Assembly (NCBI GenBank): GCA_024638165.1
Contig: JAHEKV010000004.1
Span: 224,703-288,702, forward strand
Source of the DNA: Flavobacteriaceae bacterium
GTDB lineage: Bacteria; Bacteroidota; Bacteroidia; Flavobacteriales; Flavobacteriaceae
Length of the DNA: 64,000 nucleotides
Direction of reading: 5' to 3'
Shown here: positions 46,821 to 56,543 of the stretch, in pieces
Position numbering within the stretch: position 1 is the stretch's first letter
How the letters are laid out: each line of letters starts with the position of its first letter
Notes under the pieces: model-generated
What the model was told of the DNA's origin: nothing
Databases searched by the model: none
Seen by the model: only the letters and a program-made list of their open reading frames with translations
Translations under genes and position numbers: made by a program

Positions 46821-48505
46821 TAGCCAGTGGCGGTATCGTCTCCTCGAGAATCAGCTCCTGTCTCAAGTTTTCCATCTTCTTTCATACGAATGGCATTAAC
46901 CTTTCCGATAATACGGTTGGTTCTCTCAGAAATAGTGTATCCCATGTATTTCAAGGAATCAATGACTGTCGCACTAAATCGGTTAGGTTCAAGAATCAAG
47001 CGGTCTGGAACGCCTTGGTGATGAAATCTAGCCGCATCGACGGCCTCTTGCATAGAGGTGTCGTAATACGCTGTTCTAAGTATAACTTGAGCCACTGCGG
47101 TGATGATGGTAGATCCCCCTGGTGTTCCCACTACTAAAAGTAATTCATCATCCTTTTCTACAATAGTTGGAGTCATACTACTTAGCATTCGTTTACCGGG
47201 AGCGATAGCATTTGCTTCAGAACCTACTAAACCAAACATGTTAGGAACTCCAGGTTTTGAGCTAAAGTCGTCCATTTCATTATTGTAGAAAAAACCAAGT
47301 TCCGGATCAAATAATTTTGAGCCGTAACCTCCGTTCAATGTTGTTGTCACAGAAACCGCGTTGCCATAAGAGTCGACGATAGAATAGTGGGTAGTCTCAT
47401 TCGATTCGATAAACTTTCCGGGGTTGATGTCACCGATGGCAACAATAGTGTCCTTTTTAAAATTTGAAATTCTTGATGCTAAATAGGTAGAATTCGTTAA
47501 TTCATCAATGGGTATGGCAATAAAATCAGGATCGCCTAAGTACTCATTTCGGTCGGCGTAAGCCCGTCTAAAGGTGGCAGATAATTTATGAATGTAAGCA
47601 GCTGTATCTGGAGAATCACTCATTAAATCGAGCGATTCAAGCATTCCAAAAATTTGTTTGAGGGTGACACCTCCACTGCTTGGTGGACCCATTGAAATAA
47701 TACGGTGTCCTAAAAAATTAAAGGTGATGGGATCTCTCCATTTTGCCTGGTAGCTTTTAAAATCTTCGAGAGTGTGCGCCCCTCCGTTACTTTGTAAAAA
47801 TGAAACCATTTTCTCAGCAAGGCTTCCTTGGTAAAAAGCTTGATCCCCTTCTTCTTGAATCGTTTCTAAGGTATTTGCAAGTGCATCAAATACAATCGTG
47901 TCACCTGCCTTTTTCTGATGAAAGAGTGATAAAGGCTTTTTGTTAACTGCGGTAAAAATACTGTCGTAATAGGTAAAGGATTGAGCTTGTCTTTCGGTAA
48001 GAATGATTCCATTTCTGGCTAAATTAATGGCTGGTTGAATCAATTCTTCTATTGGTAGTGTTCCAAATCTCTTGTGAACTTCGAAAAGACCTGAAACAGT
48101 ACCCGGAATTCCTACTGCAGTCGCACCAAGTGTGCTTTTACCACGGATTACATTGCCCTCTTCGTCTAAATAATAATCCTTGTGAGTTGCAGAAGGAGCC
48201 ATTTCTCTATAGTCGATGCTCCCGATTTCACCATTATTCATTCGGTATACCATAAAACCTCCTCCAGAGATATTTCCAGCGAATGGATAAGACACCGCCA
48301 GAGCCAACTCAGTTGCTACCATGGCATCAAAAGCGTTTCCGCCTTTTTTTAAGATTGCCGTCCCGATATCAGAGGCCTCTTTCCTCGCGCTAACTACCGC
48401 AGCGTGATCATAGATTTCTAATTCTTGAGTCGGCTCAGAAGGTGTTGAATGTTTGGCGCAAGAAATTACACTTATCGCTAGAAGAAAATAGAAATAGTTT
48501 TTCAC
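46817..48505 (-). CDS. ggt: Gamma-glutamyltransferase, lipoprotein form
   Basis: A 562-residue Ntn hydrolase that cleaves or transfers gamma-glutamyl groups from glutathione and related peptides in the periplasm. The large-chain motifs are GGNAFDAMVATELALAVSYP and SGGGFMVYR. The autocleavage site is ESNETTHYSIVDSYGNAVSVT with the threonine nucleophile, and the C-terminal chain has GGYGSKLFDPELGFFYNNEMDDFS, MLSSMTPTIV and GTPGGSTIITAV. I chose a GTG start at 48503-48505, giving VKNYFYFLLAISVISC, a good lipoprotein signal. The frame continues to a TTG at 48568, but that part would precede the signal. It is divergent from the phosphohexomutase gene. Confidence 0.93.
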   Translation of the reverse strand: MKNYFYFLLAISVISCAKHSTPSEPTQELEIYDHAAVVSARKEASDIGTAILKKGGNAFDAMVATELALAVSYPFAGNISGGGFMVYRMNNGEIGSIDYREMAPSATHKDYYLDEEGNVIRGKSTLGATAVGIPGTVSGLFEVHKRFGTLPIEELIQPAINLARNGIILTERQAQSFTYYDSIFTAVNKKPLSLFHQKKAGDTIVFDALANTLETIQEEGDQAFYQGSLAEKMVSFLQSNGGAHTLEDFKSYQAKWRDPITFNFLGHRIISMGPPSSGGVTLKQIFGMLESLDLMSDSPDTAAYIHKLSATFRRAYADRNEYLGDPDFIAIPIDELTNSTYLASRISNFKKDTIVAIGDINPGKFIESNETTHYSIVDSYGNAVSVTTTLNGGYGSKLFDPELGFFYNNEMDDFSSKPGVPNMFGLVGSEANAIAPGKRMLSSMTPTIVEKDDELLLVVGTPGGSTIITAVAQVILRTAYYDTSMQEAVDAARFHHQGVPDRLILEPNRFSATVIDSLKYMGYTISERTNRIIGKVNAIRMKEDGKLETGADSRGDDTATGY

Positions 48506-48550
48506 CTTGAAGTCATTTAAGAATTGGGAAGTTAAGATAAATGTCTTTGA

Positions 48551-48558
48551 TATCTTTG
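48551..48558 (+). promoter_or_regulatory. -7 element before glmM-like gene
   Basis: TATCTTTG matches TAnnTTTG and lies 20 bases before the ATG at 48579. TTG at 48524-48526 is a possible -33 element with a 24-base spacer. Confidence 0.6.
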
Positions 48559-48578
48559 CAAACAACAAACCTTAAGAC

Positions 48579-49961
48579 ATGACCTTAATTAAATCGATTT
48601 CAGGAATTCGTGGAACTATTGGAGGAACTCCTGGAGAGAATCTTACTCCTGTTGACATTGTAAAATTTGCAACGGCTTATGCTAGTTTAGTAAAGGCTAA
48701 CAAGGTCAATGAGCGTGCTAAGGTCGTGATTGGTAGAGATGCTCGGTTGTCTGGGCCAATAGTACAGAGTATTTTTCAAAACACCTTGTTAGGCTCAGGC
48801 ATTGACGTAATTGACTTAGGGTTATCTACTACTCCAACAGTGGAATTTGCTACTGTAAATGAAGGTGCTGATGGTGGTGTGATTATTACTGCTTCCCATA
48901 ATCCCGGGCAATGGAACGCCTTAAAACTTCTTGATAAAAACGGTGAATTTCTAAATGCTATCGTGGGAGAACAACTTTTAAAGTTATCAGAATCAACGAA
49001 TGTGAGTTTTGCTAGTATCAATGAATTAGGTAAAATCACGGTTGTCAATGATTACATTGATAGACATATTGAAAAAATACTAGGCTTACCTCTGATAAAT
49101 GCAGAAAAAATTAAATCCCAGGGTTTTCATGTGGTGATTGACGCTGTAAATTCTACAGGAGGTATTGCAATACCAAAACTTCTAGATCGATTGGGAGTAA
49201 GTTATAAGGCCATGTACTGTGAACCAACGGGTAATTTTCCTCACAATCCAGAACCTCTAGAAAAGCATTTGGGAGATTTGATGCGTTCGGTGCAAGAAGA
49301 AAGGGCTCATTTCGGAATCACGGTGGATCCTGATGTAGACCGTTTGGCTTTAGTTGATGAGAATGGGAAAATGTTTGGTGAAGAATATACACTGGTAGCC
49401 TGCGCCGATTATGTGCTTTCTAAAACACCGGGTAATACGGTTTCAAATTTGTCTTCAACACGTGCTTTGAAGGAAGTGACTCTAAGATATCATAAAGAAT
49501 ATGAGTCTGCTGCGGTAGGTGAAGTGAATGTGGTTCAAAAAATGAAATCAATCCATGCCATTATCGGTGGGGAAGGAAACGGAGGAATTATTTATCCTGA
49601 AAACCACTACGGAAGAGATGCCCTTATAGGAATCGCACTTTTCCTAATGTTGCTCACTGAAAGACAACAAACGGTATCAACGATACGAGCTTCTTATCCA
49701 GCTTATTTTATGGCAAAGGAGAAGATAGAATTATCTGAATCAATCAATCCTGATCAGATTTTGATGAAACTAGGAGAGAAGTATGCGGATGAGGAATGTA
49801 CCACTATTGATGGTTTGAAAATTGATTTTGATGAGTCCTGGGTTCATATGAGAAAATCAAATACCGAACCAATTATAAGGATTTACACTGAGGCGAAAAC
49901 TGAAGCTCTTGCGCAAGATTTGGCTAAAAAGTTTATCGAAGAAATTAAAGCGACCTCTTAG
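48579..49961 (+). CDS. glmM: Phosphoglucosamine mutase / phosphohexomutase
   Basis: A 460-residue alpha-D-phosphohexomutase. It starts LIKSISGIRGTIGG, has the phosphoserine loop IITASHNPGQWNALK, the metal-binding VDPDVDRLALVD, the sugar-binding GGEGNGGIIYP, and the phosphate-binding RKSNTEPIIRIYTEA. Bacteroidota members with SGIRGT and GGEGNGG are usually assigned as phosphoglucosamine mutase (GlmM), which makes glucosamine 1-phosphate for UDP-GlcNAc; phosphomannomutase activity cannot be excluded from sequence. Its 3' end overlaps the convergent acyltransferase gene by 17 bases. Confidence 0.9.
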   Translation: MTLIKSISGIRGTIGGTPGENLTPVDIVKFATAYASLVKANKVNERAKVVIGRDARLSGPIVQSIFQNTLLGSGIDVIDLGLSTTPTVEFATVNEGADGGVIITASHNPGQWNALKLLDKNGEFLNAIVGEQLLKLSESTNVSFASINELGKITVVNDYIDRHIEKILGLPLINAEKIKSQGFHVVIDAVNSTGGIAIPKLLDRLGVSYKAMYCEPTGNFPHNPEPLEKHLGDLMRSVQEERAHFGITVDPDVDRLALVDENGKMFGEEYTLVACADYVLSKTPGNTVSNLSSTRALKEVTLRYHKEYESAAVGEVNVVQKMKSIHAIIGGEGNGGIIYPENHYGRDALIGIALFLMLLTERQQTVSTIRASYPAYFMAKEKIELSESINPDQILMKLGEKYADEECTTIDGLKIDFDESWVHMRKSNTEPIIRIYTEAKTEALAQDLAKKFIEEIKATS

Positions 49962-50829
49962 CGTGTTTAAATCGTCTGTGAGTCCACAGATAAGTGTGAG
50001 GTTGCTCTTTAATCTCTCTTTCAACCTTTTGCATGTAAGCCTCCATGATTGAATAATTTGAAGACCCTTCAACCTGGGGCTGAAAAGTCTCAAAGCTTGC
50101 CGTATAGTATCCTCTTCTTATTTTTCTAATAGATAGGTATACGAGTCCCATGTTGTAAGTTCGTGCCAACTCTTCGGCACCGGTATGAATAGGGACTTCT
50201 CGTCCAAAGAAAGTATACCAATGCTTTGTTTTTTTAATCATAGGGGACTGGTCACTTGCTAAACCATACATTCCGTACTGCTGGTTTCTTTGATTTTCTT
50301 CGAGCACTTCTCTTAGTTTAAAAGTGGGTACTAAATGCATTCCTGACTTGCCTCTTGTTTTACGAATGAATCGATCAAAAAATGGGTTGTTGATTTTCTG
50401 ATAGATTCCGTAAACAGGAACTTTGGTAAATAGTGCTATTGCTCCAGTCCATTCCCAATTTCCTTGATGTGCAGCTAGTATTACAATGCCTTTGTTTTCC
50501 TTTGCGAATTGTTCTACTAATTCGACATTTTTCACTTGAAAACGTTTTTTGAAAGTTGAATTAGACATTAATCCGTTCTTTAAACTTTCGATGAATAAAT
50601 CGGTGAAGTGGAAGTAGAATTTTCTTCGAATTTTTCGCTTTTCGTCCTTGTCTAAATCAGGGAATGCAATTTCAAGGTTTTCGTCAATTACCGCTCTACG
50701 ATATTTAAAAACATCGAACAGTATAATGGCGATAATTGATGAAATTCCATAAAGTATGGGGAAAGGTAAAAACGCAACTAGCCTTAACCATGGGTATGCA
50801 GCAATAAAGGTTAGTCGTCTCAAAAACAT
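49945..50829 (-). CDS. LpxL/HtrB-type lipid A acyltransferase
   Basis: A 294-residue member of the lysophospholipid/lauroyl acyltransferase family (LpxL/LpxM). One N-terminal membrane segment (about 12-40, WLRLVAFLPFPILYGISSIIAI) is followed by the catalytic HxxxxE in AAHQGNWEW. Other motifs are VYGIYQKINNPFFDRFIRKTR, LASDQSP and WTHRRFKHAKR near the end, the usual C-terminal signature. It would add a secondary acyl chain to lipid A or a related lipid at the inner membrane. With the LpxH-like phosphatase (54411-55304), it is the second lipid A gene in this part of the window. Confidence 0.92.
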   Translation of the reverse strand: MFLRRLTFIAAYPWLRLVAFLPFPILYGISSIIAIILFDVFKYRRAVIDENLEIAFPDLDKDEKRKIRRKFYFHFTDLFIESLKNGLMSNSTFKKRFQVKNVELVEQFAKENKGIVILAAHQGNWEWTGAIALFTKVPVYGIYQKINNPFFDRFIRKTRGKSGMHLVPTFKLREVLEENQRNQQYGMYGLASDQSPMIKKTKHWYTFFGREVPIHTGAEELARTYNMGLVYLSIRKIRRGYYTASFETFQPQVEGSSNYSIMEAYMQKVEREIKEQPHTYLWTHRRFKHAKRSL

Positions 50830-50866
50830 AGGGGTTAAAGATACGTATATTTACCACCCAAACTAG

Positions 50867-51514
50867 ATGTTCCATTTGAGCTTAGACCTCGTTACTATAC
50901 TATTAGTTTTCACCTTTTTAATGTCTTATAAAGGCTTTAGGGATTCTTCATTTTTCAACGCTTATTGTTTTTCGATAAGTGGATTAAAATTAGGCCAGTG
51001 GTATCGATTGTTGACCTCTGGATTTTTACATGTCGGATGGTGGCATTTACTGTTAAATGGGCTTACTTTTTACTTCTTTGCTCCAACTATTCTTACCATT
51101 TTTGGTACGGTAGGATTTCTTGGGCTTTATCTGTTTTCATTACTCACGGGTAATTTGCTAACCTATTTTTATCATCACAAAGAATACTATTATACTGCCG
51201 TAGGTGCCTCTGGAGCAATTTCAGGGATTGTGTTTTCAAGTTTAGTTTTCAATCCGTCTATGAAACTCTATATTCTTCCACTACCATTCCCTATCCCGGC
51301 GCCTTTATTTGGTTTAGGATTTTTAGGGTATTCTATGGTTGGTATTTTGCGTAACTCTGATCGCATAGGTCATGCTGCTCATATAGGTGGTGGAATAGGT
51401 GGAATTCTTATCACCTTTCTATTTTATCCGTATTTACTGCGAGAAAATCCGCTACTATGGGTATTTTTGTCTATAATTTTTCTCGCCTTGTTGGTTATTA
51501 AAAAATGGAGATAA
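50867..51514 (+). CDS. Rhomboid-family intramembrane serine protease
   Basis: A 215-residue membrane protein with six predicted helices. The family motifs are WYRLLTSGFLHVGWWHLLLNGLTFYFF, the catalytic serine in AVGASGAISGIVFSS, and the catalytic histidine in GHAAHIGGGIGGIL. The Ser-His dyad is complete, so it should cleave membrane proteins within the bilayer. It is divergent from the acyltransferase gene, with 37 bases between starts, and is followed six bases later by the FAD/Fe-S oxidoreductase gene, so these two are co-transcribed. No substrate is evident. Confidence 0.93.
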   Translation: MFHLSLDLVTILLVFTFLMSYKGFRDSSFFNAYCFSISGLKLGQWYRLLTSGFLHVGWWHLLLNGLTFYFFAPTILTIFGTVGFLGLYLFSLLTGNLLTYFYHHKEYYYTAVGASGAISGIVFSSLVFNPSMKLYILPLPFPIPAPLFGLGFLGYSMVGILRNSDRIGHAAHIGGGIGGILITFLFYPYLLRENPLLWVFLSIIFLALLVIKKWR

Positions 51515-51520
51515 TCTATT

Positions 51521-54433
51521 ATGAAATCAGAGTTGTTCGATCAATTAATAAATCAATTTGAAGGAGAACTTCGCTCTGATGACTTGTCCAAAGCTATCTA
51601 TTCTACAGACGCTTCGGTATATCAGATGACTCCTAAAGGGGTTGCTATACCATCTAATGAGGATGATCTTATAAAATTGATCTCATGGTCGGCTGACAAT
51701 AAGATACCATTAATCCCTAGAGCTGCAGGTACCTCTTTAGCAGGACAATGCGTCGGCGATGGAGTTGTAGTTGACACCTCAAAATACTTAAACCGAATTA
51801 TTGCTTTTGATAAAGAAAAGCGTTTAATCACGGTGGAACCTGGAGTGATCAGGGATGAACTCAACCAGTTTCTTCAGCCCTATGGTTTGTTCTTCGGTCC
51901 AAATACATCGACGGCTAATCGATGTATGATCGGTGGAATGGTGGGCAATAACAGTTCAGGTACGACCTCTATACGTTATGGGGTTACTCGTGATAAGGTA
52001 GTAGGTCTTCGATCTATTTTATCTGATGGGTCTATTCATGAATTTGGAGATCTCCTTAAAGAGTCTAATACTCACTCTGAAAAAATCACCTCTAAATTTG
52101 GACAACAGATTGAAAACCAAATTGTTGAATTACTATCTGAAAAAGGAGTTAAAGAAGAAATTGAAAAGGAGTTTCCCAAAAAAGAAATACATCGAAGAAA
52201 TACAGGATACGCCGTAGACGAGCTTCTTGAAATGAAACCTTTCGGTGGATCAGAGCCCTTTAACCTAGCAAAATTACTCTGCGGAAGTGAGGGTACGCTT
52301 GCTTTTACCTCTCAAATTACTCTTGCGTTAGATGATTTGATGCCTAGCACTTCAGCAATGGTAGTTACTCACTACCAAACCCTAGAAGAGGCATTAAGCG
52401 ATGTAGCAGTGGTGATGCAAGAGGAATTGTTTACTTGTGAGATGATGGATCGAGTAATTCTCGACTGCACTAAAGGGAATCATACCTACCGAGAGATGAG
52501 ATCGTTCATTGAGGGTGATCCTGAAGCCGTTTTGATGCTCGAAGTTCGCGATCAGACCGAGCGCGGACTTGAACAAAAATTAGATGCTTTATTAAATCTT
52601 ATTGATCGTAAGAGTAAGAGTTATGCCAATCCAGTTTTAAGAGGGTCTAGAATTTCTGACGCGAATCAACTGAGAAAGGCAGGTCTAGGCTTATTGGGTA
52701 ATATTGTTGGTGATAAAAAGGCAGTAGCGTGTATTGAGGATACGGCTGTAGCTCTTTCTGATTTGAAGCCCTTTATCATGGAGTTCTCTGAAATCATGAA
52801 GGGGTACGACCAGAAGGCGGTGTACTACGCACATGCTGGAGCAGGGGAATTACATCTAAGACCCATTTTAAATTTAAAGGATCAGTCAGATGTTGTTCTG
52901 TTCAGAGCAATTACAACCGATGTTGCACATCTTACCAAAAAATACCAGGGTAGTTTTAGTGGAGAGCACGGAGACGGAATCGTTCGTGCAGAGTTTATAC
53001 CCTTTTTAATTGGTAATAAGAACTACGATTTGCTTCGAAAGGTAAAAGCAGTTTTTGATCCCAACCATTTATTTAATCCTCATAAGATCGTTGATCCGTT
53101 CCCTATGGATCGAAGCCTACGATTTGAGCCAGGAAGAACAGAACCTGAAATAGATACCTTATTCGATTTTGAGGATAGTTTAGGATATCTAAGGGCCGTA
53201 GAGCGTTGTAATGGGAGTGGAGATTGTCGTAAAACTGAGAAATCGAGCGGAGGAATGTGTCCGAGTTATCACGCGACACGAGAAGAAAAAGATACCACCA
53301 GAGCACGCGCTAATGCACTTCGCATCGCTTTAACTGAAAACAACAAGGAAAAAGTCTTTGCAAGCCAAGATGCTATTGAAGTTTTAGACTTATGTGTAAG
53401 CTGCAAAGCTTGTGCTAGCGAATGTCCCTCGAATGTTGATATGGCCACATTGAAATCAGAATACCTGTATCAATATCAAGAGCAGAAAGGTTATAAATTA
53501 AGATCGAAATTATTTGCTTATAGTACTTTAATTAATCGTCTTTCTAGCAGGATAGCACCGATTACGCGTTTGATTTTCACTAGTCCGTTTGCTAATGTGA
53601 TTAAATCACTTTCAGGTATTGCAAAGCAGAGACAATTGCCTTTAGTGTATAACGTTGATTTTAAAAAGTATCTGGCAAAGTTGCAGAAGAATCAACCTGT
53701 TAAACAAGGTGCTCAAAGACTAGTACTCTACATTGATGAATTTAGTCAATATATGGATGTGACTATTGCTAAATCTGCAATCAATACCTTACACCGTCTG
53801 GGATACAACCTAGAGTTGGTTTTTGGCGAAAGTGGTAGAGCGTTTATATCAAAGGGTTTTTTAAAACAAGCGAAAGAGGCAGCAGAGGAGATGACCAGTA
53901 GATTAGCTTCATTTATCGAAGAGGAAGTGGTAATTGTAGGCGTTGAACCTTCTGCTATTTTAACTTTTAGAGATGAATATCAACGATTGCTACCTAACCA
54001 ACCACTGGTTCAAAAATTAAAGAATCAAACGTTTTTGATTGAAGAGTTCTTAGCAAAGGAATTTGAAAATCAAAGCTTAGATCATTCTATTTTTCATAAG
54101 GAATCTGCCGAGGTTAAAGTACACGTTCACTGCCATCAAAAAGCATTGTCCAATACCAAAGTGACTTTTGATTTATTGAATCAAATTCCGAACTATACCG
54201 TGTCTATTATCAATAGCGGATGTTGTGGTATGGCAGGTTCGTTCGGATATGAGGCCGAACATTACGATGTTTCAATGACAATGGGAGGGTTACGCCTTTT
54301 TAAATCTATTCAAAAGTCTGACGATAAAACCATTATTGTTGCCAATGGTACCAGCTGTCGACATCAAATTAAAGATGGTACCTCACGGGATGCGATACAT
54401 CCGATTCAAGTTATTGAACGCGCTTTGATTTAG
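51521..54433 (+). CDS. FAD-binding and iron-sulfur oxidoreductase (D-lactate/glycolate dehydrogenase type)
   Basis: A 970-residue fusion of a VAO-type FAD oxidase with an iron-sulfur/CCG module. The FAD-binding domain (about 1-260) has IPLIPRAAGTSLAGQCVG and GGMVGNNSSGTTSIRYG. The FAD-oxidase C-terminal domain (about 260-530) ends GEHGDGIVRAEFI and NPHKIVDP. Cysteine motifs follow: RCNGSGDCR with GGMCPSY (from about 560), CVSCKACASECPSNVD (about 624-639), and one CCG motif near the end (NSGCCGMAGSFGYE, about 897). These enzymes oxidise D-lactate or other 2-hydroxy acids and feed quinones. It is likely co-transcribed with the rhomboid gene. The substrate is not certain. Confidence 0.93.
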   Translation: MKSELFDQLINQFEGELRSDDLSKAIYSTDASVYQMTPKGVAIPSNEDDLIKLISWSADNKIPLIPRAAGTSLAGQCVGDGVVVDTSKYLNRIIAFDKEKRLITVEPGVIRDELNQFLQPYGLFFGPNTSTANRCMIGGMVGNNSSGTTSIRYGVTRDKVVGLRSILSDGSIHEFGDLLKESNTHSEKITSKFGQQIENQIVELLSEKGVKEEIEKEFPKKEIHRRNTGYAVDELLEMKPFGGSEPFNLAKLLCGSEGTLAFTSQITLALDDLMPSTSAMVVTHYQTLEEALSDVAVVMQEELFTCEMMDRVILDCTKGNHTYREMRSFIEGDPEAVLMLEVRDQTERGLEQKLDALLNLIDRKSKSYANPVLRGSRISDANQLRKAGLGLLGNIVGDKKAVACIEDTAVALSDLKPFIMEFSEIMKGYDQKAVYYAHAGAGELHLRPILNLKDQSDVVLFRAITTDVAHLTKKYQGSFSGEHGDGIVRAEFIPFLIGNKNYDLLRKVKAVFDPNHLFNPHKIVDPFPMDRSLRFEPGRTEPEIDTLFDFEDSLGYLRAVERCNGSGDCRKTEKSSGGMCPSYHATREEKDTTRARANALRIALTENNKEKVFASQDAIEVLDLCVSCKACASECPSNVDMATLKSEYLYQYQEQKGYKLRSKLFAYSTLINRLSSRIAPITRLIFTSPFANVIKSLSGIAKQRQLPLVYNVDFKKYLAKLQKNQPVKQGAQRLVLYIDEFSQYMDVTIAKSAINTLHRLGYNLELVFGESGRAFISKGFLKQAKEAAEEMTSRLASFIEEEVVIVGVEPSAILTFRDEYQRLLPNQPLVQKLKNQTFLIEEFLAKEFENQSLDHSIFHKESAEVKVHVHCHQKALSNTKVTFDLLNQIPNYTVSIINSGCCGMAGSFGYEAEHYDVSMTMGGLRLFKSIQKSDDKTIIVANGTSCRHQIKDGTSRDAIHPIQVIERALI

Positions 54434-55304
54434 GCTTCTTGTCGTTGTTATTATCAACGATATCGATATCCCGCAAACCTTCTTCTCTAGTAGTTATTGA
54501 GGTAATTAGTTCTTCAAGGTCCATCTCCTTTAAGTCTTCATCAGCAAAGAAGGGGGATAGCTTATCGTGGTTGTAGTGATAAATTCTCCAGCGTTTGAAA
54601 TTGTACTCAAGGGCGGTCAAATTCTCTATCCAATCCCCAGAGTTTAAGTAGGTTGTTTTCCCTTTTTTGTTCTTGTAAATTTCTTTCTTTGGCTGATGAA
54701 TGTGACCACAGATTACATAGTCGTAGTCATTATCAATGGCTAATTCTGCAGCTACTTTCTCAAAACTTTGAATATACTTAACTGCGCCTTTAACACTGTT
54801 TTTGATTTTTTTAGAAAGCGAATATTTTTCTTTACCTAGTTTCAATAAAAACCAGTTAATCAACTTATTAAGCAGTATAAGTAGGTCGTATCCCCATCCT
54901 CCCAATTTTGCAAGCCATTTTGCATTTTGGATGGAAATATCAAAAACGTCGCCATGAAAAATCCATGTCTTTTTTCCGTCTAAGTCAAGAACTAGTTTGT
55001 CTAAAATTTTCAATCTCCCCATGGCATTCCCAGAAAATTTTCTGAGCATTTCATCATGGTTTCCAGTAATGTAATACACATCGGTACCTTTTGAAGCCAT
55101 CCCGATAATCTTCTTCAATACTTTCATATGTGAGGCCGGGAAATAGCGTTTTCTAAATTGCCAAATGTCAATAATATCCCCATTAAGAATTAGCTTTTTC
55201 GGGGAGATACTATTGAGGTAGGTCAATAATTCATCGGCATGACAGCCGTAAGTTCCTAAATGTGTGTCCGATATGACCGCAATTTCAATTTTACGTTTTT
55301 TCAA
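54411..55304 (-). CDS. LpxH-like UDP-2,3-diacylglucosamine diphosphatase
   Basis: A 297-residue calcineurin-like phosphoesterase. Metal motifs: AVISDTHLGTYGCHADELL, ILNGDIIDIW, YITGNHDEML, IFHGDVFD and CGHIHQPKKE, the complete set for a two-metal site. The GDIIDIW and long loops resemble the LpxH/YbbF-type group that removes UMP from UDP-diacylglucosamine in lipid A synthesis, but this group also includes other phosphatases. The only start codon in frame is TTG (complement of 55302-55304), giving KKRKIEIAVISDTH. The tail (last 35 residues) is charged and low in complexity. It overlaps the FAD gene end by 23 bases. Confidence 0.88.
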   Translation of the reverse strand: MKKRKIEIAVISDTHLGTYGCHADELLTYLNSISPKKLILNGDIIDIWQFRKRYFPASHMKVLKKIIGMASKGTDVYYITGNHDEMLRKFSGNAMGRLKILDKLVLDLDGKKTWIFHGDVFDISIQNAKWLAKLGGWGYDLLILLNKLINWFLLKLGKEKYSLSKKIKNSVKGAVKYIQSFEKVAAELAIDNDYDYVICGHIHQPKKEIYKNKKGKTTYLNSGDWIENLTALEYNFKRWRIYHYNHDKLSPFFADEDLKEMDLEELITSITTREEGLRDIDIVDNNNDKKPKSKRVQ

Positions 55305-55384
55305 GAAGTAGGTGTTTAATATGCAAATTAAAATGCAGTTTTGATGGGCAACCTTTCTTAATTACTAAGAGTGTGATATGAAAT

Positions 55385-55399
55385 TGTTAACTTTTAACA
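55385..55399. promoter_or_regulatory. Perfect 6-3-6 inverted repeat in the aroC upstream gap
   Basis: TGTTAA-CTT-TTAACA is a perfect dyad in the 171-base gap between the divergent LpxH-like and aroC genes. It is AT-rich, so chance is a fair explanation. No exact -7 element follows it; TAAATCTTTG at 55456-55465 is the nearest. Confidence 0.3.
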
Positions 55400-55475
55400 C
55401 GATTTCAGTAGATATATTTTAGCGGCAAGCCTAAGCAGAGTATTATTGCAGCACTAAATCTTTGAGCGTTTAATT

Positions 55476-56540
55476 ATGGCAGCGAACACTTTTGGAAACC
55501 ATTTTCGAGTAAGTACTTTTGGCGAATCCCATGGCCCGGCCTTAGGAGGAGTAATCGATGGTTGTCCGGCTGGCATTGAATTGAATCTTGAACTCATCCA
55601 AAAAGAGCTTGATCGAAGAAAGCCCGGGCAGTCTAAAATTACTACTCAACGCAAAGAACCTGATACTGTCGAGTTCTTATCGGGAATATTTGAAGGTAAA
55701 ACTACCGGTACTCCAATAGGTTTTGTCATTAAAAACACCAACCAAAAGTCAAAGGATTACTCCCACATCAAAGAAACTTATCGTCCTTCACATGCCGATT
55801 GGGTGTACGATCAGAAATACGGCTTTAGGGATTATACAGGCGGAGGAAGATCTTCGGCTAGAGAAACCGTTTCGAGAGTTGTGGCTGGAGCTATCGCTAA
55901 ACAGCTTGTTTCACCGATGAAAATCACTGCCTACGTAAGTCAGGTAGGCCAGATTAAATTAAATAAAGACCATAGCACCTTAGATTTTGAGGCTATCGAA
56001 AGTAATATTGTTCGATGCCCTGATACTCAAACCGCTGATCAAATGATTGATTTAATCTCTAGTATCAAGAAAAAGGGAGATACGATCGGTGGGGTGGTGA
56101 AATGTGTTATTCAAAATGTACCTGTTGGCTTGGGGGAGCCCGTCTTTCAGAAGCTTCATGCTGCTTTAGGTTCTGCAATGCTTTCGATCAATGCGGTGAA
56201 AGGATTTGCCTATGGAAGCGGATTTGATGCTCCAAGCATGCTCGGTAGCGAGCACAATGACTATTTCAATGAGGATGGCACTACTAAAACGAATTATAGC
56301 GGAGGAATTCAAGGCGGAATTTCAAACGGTATGGATATTTATTTTGAGGTTGCTTTCAAGCCCGTCGCAACCCTTTTACAGCCCTATGAAACACTCACAC
56401 GAGATGGATCATTAACCGACACCCATGGAAAGGGTAGACACGACCCATGCGTGGTGCCAAGAGCTGTACCCATTGTAGAAGCGATGGCTGCTCTAGTTAT
56501 GGCTGATTTTCTGCTACTTAACAAACTATCAAAAATTTAA
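55476..56540 (+). CDS. aroC: Chorismate synthase
   Basis: A 354-residue enzyme for the last shikimate-pathway step, converting EPSP to chorismate with reduced FMN. Family motifs are present: [19 protein letters not shown], the [19 protein letters not shown] segment (signature 2) and [20 protein letters not shown] near the C-terminus (signature 3). The length and motifs are normal, with no sign of damage. It is the first gene of a plus-strand run, followed three bases later by the dicarboxylate symporter gene. There is no obvious metabolic link with the rest of the run. Confidence 0.97.
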   Translation: MAANTFGNHFRVSTFGESHGPALGGVIDGCPAGIELNLELIQKELDRRKPGQSKITTQRKEPDTVEFLSGIFEGKTTGTPIGFVIKNTNQKSKDYSHIKETYRPSHADWVYDQKYGFRDYTGGGRSSARETVSRVVAGAIAKQLVSPMKITAYVSQVGQIKLNKDHSTLDFEAIESNIVRCPDTQTADQMIDLISSIKKKGDTIGGVVKCVIQNVPVGLGEPVFQKLHAALGSAMLSINAVKGFAYGSGFDAPSMLGSEHNDYFNEDGTTKTNYSGGIQGGISNGMDIYFEVAFKPVATLLQPYETLTRDGSLTDTHGKGRHDPCVVPRAVPIVEAMAALVMADFLLLNKLSKI

Positions 56541-56543
56541 AAC

